From: Paenibacillus sp. P25
GTDB taxonomy: Bacteria; Bacillota; Bacilli; Paenibacillales; NBRC-103111
DNA length: 64,000 nucleotides
Reading direction: 5' to 3'
NCBI GenBank assembly: GCA_024704175.1
Contig: CP085629.1
Location: forward strand, 8,359,501-8,423,500
Shown here: in pieces, positions 27,166 to 36,864 of the stretch
How the letters are laid out: each line of letters begins with the position of its first letter
Position numbering within the stretch: position 1 is the first letter of the stretch
Position numbers and translations under genes: made by a program
Notes under the pieces: generated by a model
The model's input: only the letters and a program-made list of their open reading frames with translations
Database searches by the model: none
What the model was told of the DNA's origin: nothing

Positions 27166-28112
27166 TTGCACAAGGAGACGTTCACTTTCGGGACACCGGA
27201 TGGACAGACGGTTTTCGTTTACGGCTGGAGGCCGGCGCTCGGTGACTCGAAGCTTCAGGGCATCGTGCAGATTGCGCATGGCATGGCGGAAACCGCAGCA
27301 CGTTATGAGCGGCTGGCGCAGCGGCTGACGGACGCCGGCTTCGCCGTGTATGCCAACGATCATCTGGCTCACGGGCAAACGGCGGGATCGGTGAATAAAG
27401 TCGGGATTATGAAGCAGACCGCATTTAACCTGATGGCCGAGCATATGGCGCAGCTTACGGATTTGATCGCCGAACGCCATCCCGGGTCGCCGGTATTTCT
27501 GCTGGGCCACAGCATGGGCTCCTTTTTGACCCAGCGGTACATGTACCTGAGCCCAGGCAAAATCAGCGGCGCCCTGTTATCCGGCTCCAATGGGCCCCAG
27601 GGCTTCATGCTTAAAATCGGTCGCCAAATCGCCAAGCTGGAAGCGGGCCGGCGCGGGGACGAGTGCCGCAGTCTGCTGCTGAATGCGCTGACGTTCGGCA
27701 GATACAACCGGTATTTCAAACCGATCCGGACTCCCTTCGACTGGCTCAGCCGGGATCCGGCGGAAGTGGACAAGTATATAGCGGACCCTTACTGCGGCGC
27801 CGTGTTTTGCACCGGCTTTTTTGCAGTTTTTTCGGTGGACTTATAGAGATCCACCGTTCGGAGAACACGGCGCGCATACCGAAGCACCTGCCGGTCTTTA
27901 TTTTCTCCGGGGATATGGATCCGGTCGGCCATAACAGCAAGGGCGTCCGGCGGCTTGCCCGGATGTACGCCAAGCTGGGACTTCAGGATGTGACCTGCAA
28001 GCTGTATCCGGGAGGCCGTCACGAGATGCTGAACGAAACCAACCGGGAGGAAGTCATGCAGGACATCATCGCCTGGCTGCACCGGAGGGTTCAGGGGAAG
28101 GCTCAAGTATAG
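27166..28112 (+). CDS. Alpha/beta hydrolase, monoacylglycerol lipase-like (one frameshift)
   Basis: About 315 aa, serine aminopeptidase S33/YtpA-like. The oxyanion region is IVQIAHGMAETAARY, the nucleophile elbow GHSMGS, the acid probably D in SGDMDPVG, and the histidine in YPGGRHEML. The C-terminal third is one base out of frame; adding a T to either run of six T at 27817-27832 restores FFGGLIEIHR. It starts with TTG at 27166 behind AGGGGAG. Likely a lysophospholipase or monoglyceride lipase in the cytoplasm; no signal peptide is seen. Confidence 0.85.
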
Positions 28113-28253
28113 CGGGGGCGGAGGGGAATCGTCCAAGCGGATAGTCAATTCGTCTAGTAATATATTAATCTATTAATTAGCATTGTCACTGCGGAAGATC
28201 AGGTGTAAAATAAAAATATACAAATAAATGTATTTCCATAAGCGCATCCTGCG

Positions 28254-28400
28254 TATACTGAAAGGGAGTGCGGATGCTGCAACATCCACACTCCCGCACA
28301 ATAGCCGCTTTTCGGGGCGGTTGGCTTGAATAAGTACTCTTTACAGAATAGACCGATGACCTTGCTGAGGGCGGTCTATTTCTTTTTGCTTTGGATCAGC
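28254..28400 (+). ncRNA. Candidate antisense antitoxin RNA
   Basis: A TATACT box at 28254-28259 precedes a strong hairpin (GGGAGTG.GGATG paired with CATCC.CACTCCC, 28263-28296) and a second stem AGCCGC/GCGGTT near 28302-28322. The transcript would run into the 3' end of the convergent toxin gene at 28376-28489, as in TxpA/RatA and BsrE/SR5 loci of Bacillus. The 3' end is not fixed. The role is inferred from position and structure. Confidence 0.4.
28345..28382 (-). terminator. Terminator of the toxin mRNA
   Basis: AATAGACCG and CGGTCTATT pair perfectly around a 16-base loop, beginning at the toxin stop codon. The same stem would form on the opposite strand. Confidence 0.65.
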
Positions 28401-28489
28401 GCAATGACGATGGTCATGACCAAGGACAGCGGCGCAACAAGAAGCGAACTGAACCCGATCATGAGCGTCAAAGCGTCTTTAACCTCCAT
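28376..28489 (-). CDS. Holin-like toxin of a type I toxin-antitoxin locus
   Basis: A 37-residue protein: MEVKDALTLMIGFSSLLVAP, then LSLVMTIVIALIQSKKK. It has a short acidic head, one membrane helix and a lysine tail, matching the putative holin-like toxin family of Bacillus (BsrE, BsrG, TxpA relatives). These peptides damage the membrane when free of antisense control. AAGGGAGGG lies six bases before the ATG at 28487-28489, and an extended -10 (TGGTATAAT, minus strand, 28553-28561) is upstream. The usual ALTLMI motif is present. A proline (VAP) replaces the common VAL, which may affect the helix. Confidence 0.75.
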   Translation of the reverse strand: MEVKDALTLMIGFSSLLVAPLSLVMTIVIALIQSKKK

Positions 28490-28552
28490 AGGCATCCCTC
28501 CCTTCCGAGAGGCGACCGACCGCCCGTAAAGCCTTCTATCGTGACTAGTTCA

Positions 28553-28561
28553 ATTATACCA
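28553..28561 (-). promoter_or_regulatory. Extended -10 promoter of the toxin gene
   Basis: TGGTATAAT on the minus strand, about 65 bases before the toxin start. No clear -35 box is seen, which is usual for extended -10 promoters. Confidence 0.5.
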
Positions 28562-28586
28562 TAATTTTCCTTTGGACGCATCAAAG

Positions 28587-28613
28587 AAAGCCGCAGATTC
28601 TGCGGCTTTTTTA
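28587..28613. terminator. Hairpin terminator after the Gfo/Idh/MocA gene
   Basis: AAAGCCGCAG and CTGCGGCTTT pair perfectly around ATT, with T-rich flanks on both strands. Confidence 0.75.
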
Positions 28614-28660
28614 CGATACATAAAGTTTAAACGGGCTAAAGCTTAAAGCGACTTGTTCTT

Positions 28661-29750
28661 CTAGATTTCCGGGATCTCAATTTCCACTTCACGGCCGGAA
28701 GCCGAGGAGCGCAGGATGCCGTCGATAATCGCCTGGTTGATTAAAATTTGCTCGCCTGGAATCGGCGCCGCCCGGCCGTCGCGAATGGAGGCGACGAAGT
28801 CGTTCACCTTCTCGAAGAACCGGTCCACCTGATGCTCCTCCACCGGAATCGGGGTTTCGACATGCTGTCCGTTCTCGTCGTGGAAGAGCGAGATCGAGCC
28901 GATGCCGCCGTCCCATACGCCGCCCCAAGGGTCGCCGGTATTCGGCGTTGTTACCTTGAGGCCGCCGTCCGTGCCAAGGAACAGCGTGGCGCCGAGGCTG
29001 TCCATGTGCATCGCCCAGGAAATCTTGAAGTTCAGCGTCAGATTCCCTTCCAGCCGGATTAACGCTACTCCGAAATCCTCCACCTCAAAAGCATCGGATT
29101 CCCCATGATACAGCGGATTGGTTCCAAAATGGTTCGAAGTAAACGCCGAAACCGTCAGCGGCTTCGGATAACCCAGCGCATTGAGCGCCATATCGAGCGA
29201 ATAACAGCCGATATCCGCAATCGCCCCGGCTCCTGCCAGCTCCTTGCGGATGAACGTGCCCCCGGCATCCCTCTGCGCCGGCCGCCCCCGGTTTCCACGA
29301 AATAAACTTTACCGAGTTTGCCGGATTGCACGAGATTTTTGACCGCCACCATATTCGGGTCGTACCGCGGCTGGAAGCCAACCGTCAGCATTTTGCCGGT
29401 CTTCTTGGCGGCCTGCACCATCTCTATCCCTTGCTGCAGCGTAACGGCCAAGGGCTTCTCGACCAGCACGTGCTTGCCTGCCTCCAAGGCGTCGATGCTG
29501 GTGCGGTGGTGGGCGATGTTGGGCGTGCAGACGCTGACGCCGTCAAGGTCCAGCTCCAGTAGCTCGCCGGTGATCCTCGAAAGCGACCGCTCCCTCCAGC
29601 TCCTCAGCCGTGATAAACTGCTGGGCTCTTCCCGGTACCACATCCGCTACGGCAACAATCTCCACACCGGGGATGTTCTTGTATGCTTTGGCATGCTGTC
29701 TGGCAATGCCGCCAGCCGCCGATAATACCAATCCGAATAGCCGATGACAT
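28661..29750 (-). CDS. Gfo/Idh/MocA family oxidoreductase (three frameshifts)
   Basis: About 362 aa. It starts MSSAIRIGIIG behind AGGAGG. The Rossmann loop GAGGIARQHAKAY and the signature EKPLA (HVLVEKPLAVTLQQG) are clear, and the C-terminal domain has GCYSLDMALNALG and DFGVALIRLEGNLTL. The conserved YxxDxGCYSLD-type segment reads AIADIGCYSLD. One-base shifts lie near 29717 (extra), 29568 (extra) and in the C run at 29259-29263 (one short); corrected, the protein is continuous. Members oxidise sugars, inositols or sugar phosphates with NAD(P). The substrate is not evident and no sugar transporter is nearby. Confidence 0.88.
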
Positions 29751-29888
29751 CGTTAAACCTCCTTGCCCGTGATCGGGACCTCAGTAGCTGCGCCCTACGG
29801 CGCGTTCTGCCGCTATTATACAGGAGAGCGGGCGGCCGCCGTAATCCGAAGAGGCGACGCAGGAGGTGCAAAATAGTGACAAAGGGAA

Positions 29889-30014
29889 AGCCGGCAACAC
29901 TATGGCTACAACGTCGACTTCGCCGTAACTTGGGGCGTCGGACATGCCGGGGACTACGACCTGACGGGTCTTTTCGAGTGGATGGATACATTAGCCAAGG
30001 CAAGTAAAACGTAA
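29889..30014 (+). pseudogene. C-terminal remnant of an alpha/beta hydrolase
   Basis: After a TGA at 29879-29881 the frame reads HYGYNVDFAVTWGVGHAGDY, then DLTGLFEWMDTLAKASKT and a stop. GHAGDYDLxxLFxWxD is the C-terminal end of a tannase/feruloyl-esterase-like hydrolase, with the catalytic histidine in the GHAG motif. Nothing upstream in any frame gives the rest of the enzyme. A perfect terminator follows nine bases later, so this is the intact 3' end of a lost gene, probably left by a deletion. Confidence 0.55.
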
Positions 30015-30022
30015 CCAACATG

Positions 30023-30066
30023 AAACAGCCCCCTGCATTTAGATTAGAGTGGGGGCTGTTTTCTTG
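30023..30066. terminator. Strong bidirectional terminator
   Basis: AACAGCCCCC and GGGGGCTGTT pair perfectly across a 17-base loop, with TTTTCTTG on the plus strand. It lies between the remnant and the convergent gene at 30081. Confidence 0.85.
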
Positions 30067-30080
30067 TGCTCGGGTGAAGC

Positions 30081-31305
30081 TTAAAACTTACCGTTTCTAT
30101 TTTTCCATTCCGATTCGGGCGGAATCGTTTCAAGGACGTCCCAATGTTCGACGAGCTTGTCGCCTGCTACGCGGAACAAGTCATAGAAAGCGGTAGGTTT
30201 GTCGGCGAAAGAGCCTTCGCTCACAATCAATACGAAATTGCCTTCCCCTATCACCATATGAACTTTGTCATATTTGATCGATACGCCTTGTTTAGCCATT
30301 TCCGCGAAAGCATTAGTCAGACCTGAAAGGCCATCCCCTATCGACGGGTTATGCTGAATATAGTTTTCAACGTCGATATAAGAGCTTATTTTATCCGGAG
30401 CCTGTCCCATCAAAACATCCTTCACAAAGGATTGGACGAGTGCTTTGTTTGCTTCCGTTTTATCCAGATCGGCAATTTCCGTTGCTCCGTCCACCATCGA
30501 GTGGCCGCTAGGATTCGGACCTGTCTGTTCCTGTGCATTATCCCAGTGCTCTACAATCTTTCCGTTGTCGAATCGGAATATATCGAACACTGCCGTCGGT
30601 TTAAACAGGTATACACTGCTTTGCACTGCAACGTAATCGCCATCGGAGATGACTCTGATTCCAGTTGTGTTCGTCTTCGCCGACCCCGGATTCGGTTTGA
30701 ATTGCTTCACCAAATTAAGTATCGTTTCGCGTCCGCTCGGAAACGCAAGATTGTGCTGTATGTAGGTATCGGGGCTGATCCATTTTTCTATAGCTTCCGG
30801 ATTCCCGCCGCCCAAGCTTTGTAATACCGCAACCGCTTTTTCCTTGTTGGTTGTCGTGATGAATACCGACTTGGCCGCATCGTCCTGCGTCACCTTTTTC
30901 CCAAGACTCTGTTCGATAAAGGAAGCCGGAATATAGGCGCCGCCGCTTTCGGCCTGAATGAACGGTGCCTCTTCCAACGCAACCGGTTGATCATTGACGT
31001 AGGCTGTCGTGCTGCCTTCTTTAACATAAATTTTTGTCGAGTCTTTGAGCATAGTAGCGCTTCGTTCCACTTCATTCCAAATGATATGCTGATCGTCATT
31101 TTGCACGCCAAGTTGGGTGAAAACGGCTCTAAGCGGCAAGCATCGCGTGACCATCCCGGATCAAGGGGGCGATTCCGCTTGCCTGTCCGTCGATGAACGT
31201 CTTCATACCAGAGTTCTGCACAGTGCTGTCAGCCGCTAAAGCCATGAGCGATACTGAGCTTGCGAGCGCAGATGTTAACGCTAAAGAAAGGAATGTTTTT
31301 TTCAT
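30081..31305 (-). CDS. Secreted stalk-domain protein with two SnoaL-like domains (one frameshift)
   Basis: About 407 aa. Residues 1-28 are a signal peptide (MKKTFLSLALTSALASSVSL, cleavage near ALAAD). Residues 40-150 are a copper amine oxidase N-terminal stalk domain (LPLRAVFTQLGV; AYIPASFIEQSLG). Two NTF2-fold SnoaL-like domains follow, with parallel motifs ISPDTYIQHN/IDVENYIQHN, AVFDIFRFDNGKIVEHWD/AFYDLFRVAGDKLVEHWD. The internal similarity shows a duplication. One extra base near 31137 separates the signal peptide part. GAGGAGAGA precedes the ATG at 31305. Stalk domains often anchor to the cell surface; the substrate of the SnoaL parts is unknown. Confidence 0.75.
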
Positions 31306-31667
31306 AAAATGTCTCTCCTCGACCATGCTTGTGTTGTAACCACTACAGTTCCAACTTGTTATTAATAATAATTACTAAATATCCTCTTGTCAAATACATT
31401 GCTCGTGGCCGACTCCAGTAGCTCACTTCCGTACTCAGATTTTTCACCGTGGCGAACACAGGGGCAAGAAGTCCTTTTAAATAGTGGCATCCAGAAGGTA
31501 CAAGAAGAAGCTCGCTCATCGGTTTTATGAGGAGGGAAGTCCTGCTAAGATACCACGAAAATGTGCAAAAAGGCCTATGTGTTAAATAATTCCGTTCTTG
31601 TAGTATAAGCTTATGGTCATGTCGCTTTCTACATGATTCGCTAAATTAAGTCATATTTCCACATGGA
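31306..31667. other. Intergenic region, no gene supported
   Basis: AT-rich next to the secreted protein, then a mixed segment without a recognisable frame. It must contain the promoter of the pelA leader; TATAAG near 31600 is a weak candidate. Confidence 0.35.
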
Positions 31668-31757
31668 TTCGATAAAGGCAAACCTGGAGAAAGCCAGCGA
31701 CGCAAAGCTACAGGGGTTTCTGCAGTGAAAACTGCATGCCAGCCAGTCGCCGAAGGA
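31668..31757 (+). ncRNA. Cyclic-di-GMP-I riboswitch (GEMM-I)
   Basis: The sequence contains the canonical blocks in order: AAAGGCAAACC, a GAAA-capped hairpin (CTGG-AGAAAG-CCAG), CGACGCAAAGC, TACAGGGG, a second hairpin (CTGCAGTG/ACTGCATG) and GCCAGCCAGTCGCCGAAG. These are the conserved residues of the GEMM-I aptamer, including the GCAAAG ligand-binding core and tetraloop receptor. A terminator follows after six bases and pelA starts 180 bases later. The sequence alone does not show whether ligand turns transcription on or off. Confidence 0.92.
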
Positions 31758-31762
31758 AGATT

Positions 31763-31804
31763 CTTAGGAACTTTTCCTGTCGGAACAGGAAAGGTTCTTT
31801 TGTT
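31763..31804 (+). terminator. Riboswitch expression-platform terminator
   Basis: GGAACTTTTCCTGT and ACAGGAAAGGTTC form a long stem around CGGA, followed by TTTTGTTG. It lies between the aptamer and pelA. Confidence 0.85.
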
Positions 31805-31935
31805 GTGCAGGAAAGTACAGTTCTGCGTAATTTGGACAGGAAGGGGGGTGGTGGAAAGCGCAGCTTAAGGAATGATCAACAAACTAGCTCAGATGATCTG
31901 CTTGCAGAAGACAATCGATTGAAAGGAGCTAACTT

Positions 31936-33829
31936 ATGAAGTTAAAAAAACATTTGGTAATTTTCGGATTAACATTTAGTATTTTAATGACTACGAGTAT
32001 TGGAATGGGAAACCAACCCGCTTCAGCCGCAACGTTATTCAGCGATGATTTTGAAACCGGAAGCTCCGTCAATTGGACGGCCGGCGGCGGGACCTGGTCC
32101 GTTGTGCAGGACAACGGTTCTTATGTCTATTATCAGTCCAGCACCAACGAAGGGCGCACTTCCGCCGGAAGCCAGTCGTGGACGGATTACAGCGTTCAAG
32201 CGGATGTAAAGGTTGTAAACTTTAACGGCTCAAACCGGGCGTACGTTGCAGGCCGTTATAAAGATGGCAACAACTTTTACGCCGCATCGCTATATAACAG
32301 CAACGGAGGCACTTTGGAAATAAGGAAAAAGGTTAATGGCTCTACAACAACTCTAGCATCCAAATCCAACTTCGGTCTTTCGACGGGAACCTGGTACACA
32401 GTAAAACTCGAGATGGCAGGCTCCACGATCCATATGTATGTTAACGGCGTGCTGCAGCTGACTGCAACCGACACCAGCCTGACATCCGGGGCCGTAGGCC
32501 TTGATGCCTACAAGACCTTAACTGAATACGATAACATCATCGTATCGGATACTACTTCATCGACAACATCAACATTGACATCAACAACGACGCCGACATC
32601 GACAACATCAACATCGACATACAGCGATTTAGGCCATCAAGTATTGGCGTCGGGCGACGGCTGGGCGGCTTATTCCACCGGGACGACGGGAGGCTCGGCA
32701 GCGGATTCTGCACATACTTACGTTGTGACCAACCGAAGCGAATTTGTATCCGCGCTAGGCGACAGCAGCAATACGGTTCCTAAAATTGTTTACGTGCAAG
32801 GGACGATTGACTTTAACGTGGATGATAACAACAATCCGCTTGGCTATAACGATTATAAAGATCCGAATTATGATTTCAATACTTACTTAGCGGCTTACGA
32901 TCCCAGCGTATGGGGTACTACCTCTGTTCCTTCCGGACCTCAGGAGGACGCACGCGTGCGTTCGGAAAAGAACCAAAAAGCACGGATTTTAGTGAATATT
33001 CCCTCCAATACAACCATTGTCGGCCAGCCGGGAACATTGGCCCAAATCGTGGGAGGCAACCTGAATCTTTCGGGCGTCACCAATGTAATTATCCGTAACA
33101 TTGAATTCCAAGACGCTTACGACTACTTCCCGCAATGGGACCCGACAGACGGAAGCTCCGGAAACTGGAACTCCTTGTTCGACAATATTACGATTAAAAA
33201 TTCTACACACGTTTGGGTAGACCATTGCACTTTTGACGACGGTTCACACCCGGATAGCATGAACGGTACTTATTATGGCCGGGAATATCAGCACCACGAC
33301 GGAACGGTTGATATTTCCAACGCGGCAGACTTGATCACGCTTTCCTACAACTACTTCCATGACCATGATAAAACCGAGCTTATTGGAGGAAGCGATAGTG
33401 CAACAAGTGACAATGGGCACCTGCGCGTCACCCTGCACCATAATTATTACCAAAATGTCGTGCAACGGGCACCCCGCGTTCGTTACGGACAAGTACACAT
33501 TTATAACAATTACTACGAAGGAAGCACTAACAGTCGCCGACTATGCATACTCCTACTCGTGGGGAATCGGTTATTCCTCCAAGATCTATGCAGAGAACAA
33601 CTACTTTAATATCGCCGGCGCTACGGCCTCCAAACTCGCCAGCAAGTTAAAAGGTACGACCTTATATGATAAGGGAACCGTATTGAATGGCTCGAATGTC
33701 GTTGTTTACAGTTCCCTGGGTCTGGGCAGCGATGTGGGATGGACGCCTTCGTTGTTCGGAACGATTGACCAAACAAGCGACCTGCCGGCAATTGTGCCTG
33801 CCAATGCAGGAGCGGGGAAACTTTATTAA
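31936..33829 (+). CDS. pelA: Secreted pectate lyase, PL1 family, with N-terminal LamG-like domain (one frameshift)
   Basis: About 630 aa. Residues 1-32 are a signal peptide ending ASA. Residues 35-205 form a concanavalin-like carbohydrate-binding-type domain. A Thr/Ser linker follows (residues 207-232). The PL1 catalytic domain has VWVDHCTFDDGSHPDS, DISNAADLITLSYNYFHDHDK and RAPRVRYGQVHIYNNYY with the catalytic arginine. The enzyme cleaves polygalacturonate by beta-elimination with calcium. One extra A near 33529 shifts the last 100 residues; without it the frame reads YYEGSTTVADYAYSYSWG. AAAGGAGC precedes the ATG. Expression is under the riboswitch upstream. Confidence 0.92.
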
Positions 33830-33902
33830 GATGATCAAATGTGTAAAAGATCGCTTGTCCAAAAAGCAGCGAATTTATAGGTAACAGGCACATATGAAGC
33901 AG

Positions 33903-33948
33903 CAAGGACCGCTATATGCCATTTTACGGGCTTATAACGGTCTTTCTT
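33903..33948. terminator. Hairpin between pelA and SGNH genes
   Basis: GACCGCTATA and TATAACGGTC pair with one G-T around a 16-base loop, followed by TTTCTTTC on the plus strand. It overlaps the stop of the convergent gene. Confidence 0.6.
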
Positions 33949-34682
33949 TCATTTCGATTCCTAAAGCAGTCAACGTTTTGTATAAGACGCCGGCCATGAT
34001 GTTATAGCCAAGTACATTGGGATGCAGCCCGTCATCCGCCAATTCGGGGCGTAATGTCCTGCCGTCTTGTTGCGTCATATAGGAGTGATAGTCTATGTAA
34101 ATAACCTGCTCATCATCGGCAAGCTCGCCTTAATCCGTGGTTGATCTGGAAAAGTAGTTCATTTCGAAGGTTCGTGCTGTTATCCCTGCAGTAAAGAAGA
34201 GGCTGGGCTTCAAAACACGGAATTCCTTTGCCCGTGGGCAAATTGGAGCCGATGATCGGGATAATACGGTGTCTTTTGGATTCACGGACCATAGTGCTGA
34301 TTTGTGAAACGGTTTCGTAATAAATTTGATCAAGGGATTTTCGTTGTCGCGGGTCGACCGCATCCAGGCTCCAGGTGTTGTTGGTACCGCCCATAATATG
34401 TACATATTTTGGCTTCAATTGAAGAACGTCCGCCGGAAAACGTTTCAACATATGGAGGGTAATGTCTCCCGAAATCCCGCGATTCACGATAGCATTTTTC
34501 ATTCCGCCGAAGTAGGTTTGAACATCCCAGAATTGTGTGATGGATTCGCCGATGAAAACGAAAGATAGAGGCAGGCGATGATAAATGAGCTGTTCATTAT
34601 AATGATCGTATACAGGACGCATTTGATCCGCAGCGGCTCGAACAGAAAAATATCCCGGACGAATAATCGAACTCTCTTTCAA
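33932..34682 (-). CDS. SGNH/GDSL hydrolase (one frameshift)
   Basis: About 249 aa, no signal peptide. Block I reads FVFIGESITQFWD, with the nucleophile serine and a GES in place of GDS. Block II glycine is in NRGISGDIT, block III asparagine in MGGTNNTWSLD, and block V is DGLHPNVLGY with the D-x-x-H pair. A one-base shift near 34131 separates the last 65 residues. It starts with TTG at 34680-34682. Relatives de-acetylate polysaccharides or are lysophospholipases. Convergence with pelA makes pectin or glycan de-acetylation an attractive guess, but the lack of a secretion signal argues against an extracellular role. Confidence 0.82.
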
Positions 34683-34848
34683 GAGTATACCTTCACCCTC
34701 TTCAATATACTTTTTGGTAGTTTAGCCCGACCCTTTCATAATATATGTTTATGTGCGAAATGGGTCAAAAATGTGCCATGATTATACTAAGACGGGGAGG
34801 GAACGACAGCTCGAGATCCTGAGCAATGATCTTTTGCTTAACTCGCAA

Positions 34849-34894
34849 TGAAAAAAACAGCGATCGCCTCGCAAAAGCGCATCGCTGTTTTTTG
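34849..34894 (-). terminator. Intrinsic terminator of the Dabb gene
   Basis: AACAGCGAT and ATCGCTGTT pair perfectly across a loop, with T-rich tracts on both sides. Confidence 0.8.
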
Positions 34895-35188
34895 TTACAC
34901 TTCGATATTGGCCGCGATGCTGTCTTCCCGGCCATACTCGCGGATGAGCGCCGCGACCGCTTGGTGATGCGGGTTCGGGCCATATGCCTCGAGCGCCGCC
35001 TTGTCTTCGAATCGGACGCGAAGCACAAGCTGGTAGCCTTTGTTATTGTCCGAGAAATTAATTCCTGCGTTCACTTCAACGACACCAGACAAGTGCTGCT
35101 TTAGTGCCTTAAAACGCTCAACGATTTCCTGCAGCCGTGCGGTGGTCGTTTGCTCGCCGAATTTCACGAGAATCATGCGATCGATCAT
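34895..35188 (-). CDS. Dabb (stress-responsive alpha/beta barrel) protein
   Basis: Protein of 97 aa starting MIDRMILVKFGEQT. Dimeric ferredoxin-like fold with the family pattern: an early MILVKF strand, helix EIVERFKALKQHL, SGVVEVNAGINFS, a strand with LVLRVRFEDKAALEAYGPNPHHQAV and a C-terminal strand. Bacterial members are often uncharacterised; some are linked to stress. GAGAGGG lies shortly before the ATG at 35186-35188. The gene stands alone with its own terminator. The frame is intact. Confidence 0.85.
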   Translation of the reverse strand: MIDRMILVKFGEQTTTARLQEIVERFKALKQHLSGVVEVNAGINFSDNNKGYQLVLRVRFEDKAALEAYGPNPHHQAVAALIREYGREDSIAANIEV

Positions 35189-35285
35189 GTAAAGATCCCT
35201 CTCATTCATCAAAATCTGTGTCCTTAAGCACTATAGCACGAAACGGACAAACATGAAATCACTTATTACTTCGGCGATCTGGAGT

Positions 35286-36796
35286 TTACCCGAACCAGCA
35301 TTTGGGCGGAGCGGATGGCCGGAATATACAGACGGCTAGACCGAGAGCCAGCGCAGTGTAGCCGCAGAGCACGGCAAATCCGGCCCACGGCGAAAGCGGA
35401 TAGTAACCGAGTCGCGGCAGGTAGAGACTCATGACTTGCGGGTACTCCGGAATGCTCTGCTGGATGGCGAATCCGGCGGCCGGGGTGAACCGCAGCGACC
35501 ACTGCGACATGCCTAAGGGCGCAACGTTGGCAATGATGTAAGGGAGGACAAGGGCCGCGAAGCTGGCGGCAACCGCCACGAAACTTCGCTGGAACAAGGC
35601 GGCAAGAGCGAGGACGAAAATAGCAGCATTAGCGAGTAGAGCCGCAGTACCCATAATGACGCGCAGCTCGGTGAGCGGAGTTACCGGGAGGACCTGACTG
35701 CCGTTTATCAGCAGGATTTTCCCGCTAAGCAGGACCGCGACGATGGTCGCAGCCAGCCCGGCGACAAAAGAGGCCGTACCGATCACGACAGCCTTGGTCG
35801 CCAGCACCCGCCCTTGGCGAGGGTTAGTGAGCTGAGAGCTATCGATTAGGCCCTGCCGGTCTTCGGCGGTGGCGAACTGTACCGACACAATAATCATCGG
35901 GATCAGCCCGGCCAACACGCCGATGAGGGAGCGCTCGATGGTCCGGCCACCCTCGGACCCGAGGGGAGCGATGTCTCCGGATCCGGTCACCGTGAAGGTA
36001 CCGCCCTCTTCCTTAACCCTGCCGTACAAGTAATCCGGCAGGCCGCTTTCGGTACCGATATCGTCCTGGCTCCAAGTGCCGCCGGGCACTTCCCCTGCAG
36101 CTCCAGCCGGTCAAAGACGCCGGTGGCATTGGCAAAGCGTATTTTTCCTTCGGGTAACGAAGGGTCGCCAGGAGATGTAACGAAAAGTCCGATCTGCACT
36201 GCAGCCGGAAGTCCCGCCAGGTACGCCGTACCGACCTTGGTCCACTGCTTGCCGTCCATCGATTCATAACCGGTGATCGTATCGCCTGAGCGGGTCAGGC
36301 GCAGCCAACGCGGGGCTTCCGGGGAGACGCCGCCCGGCGCGCCGGCTAAGTCCCGGGTGAAATTATACTGCATCCGTACTCCGTGGCTTCCGGTGACCAT
36401 CATCGCCGCGTAGGCCGATCCTTGCCTGGTGCCGTCCTTGATCATGATCCCGGCCTTGGCCCACGGTACGACGCCGGATACAATCCGGTCGTTGTTCGGC
36501 GGCGGATAAGTGATCAGGCCGGTCAGCGAGGTCAGGCGCACGGTCATAGTGCCGTCTCCCTTAAGCGGCCGGTGCACGAAGAAGAACTTATCGGCCACGG
36601 CTTTACCGTCCGGACCGACCGGAAAGGAGGGGTAGAAACCTTCATTCGCTGCGATCAGCGGCCCGGGCAGCATGGTAAGCGGCGCCGCAATCACCATACC
36701 GATCATCCAGCGGCGGACGGACCGGAACTGGTTCCACTCCGTGCGCAGCAATGCCGCGAAGCCGCCCTCGTTGTCTTTGTTTGGTTCAAAAGCCAT
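35286..36796 (-). CDS. ABC-2-type membrane protein with an extracytoplasmic domain (one frameshift)
   Basis: About 503 aa. One membrane segment near residue 35 (WMIGMVIAAPLTMLPGPLI) is followed by a large outer domain to about residue 245. That domain has a DUF1349/LamG-like pattern (AKAGIMIKDG; WLRLTRSGDTITGYESMDGK; QIGLFVTS). Five or six membrane helices complete the C-terminal half. One base is missing from the C run at 36092-36095; adding it joins the halves (LQGEVPGGTWSQ). The C-terminal end is uncertain. It is preceded by a two-component system on the same strand, but no ATPase gene is adjacent, so the transport partner is missing from the window. Confidence 0.65.
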
Positions 36797-36864
36797 CGTC
36801 TTGCCTCCTTAACCGAATTTCCCTTGATAGTAAGAAGGATAGCTTACGCAAGGTTAAATGACGG

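Noticed and set aside
32560..32630. Short tandem repeats with ACATCGACAAC/ACATCAACA units, like a CRISPR or minisatellite
   Set aside because: They encode the Thr/Ser linker of the pectate lyase and have no spacer structure.
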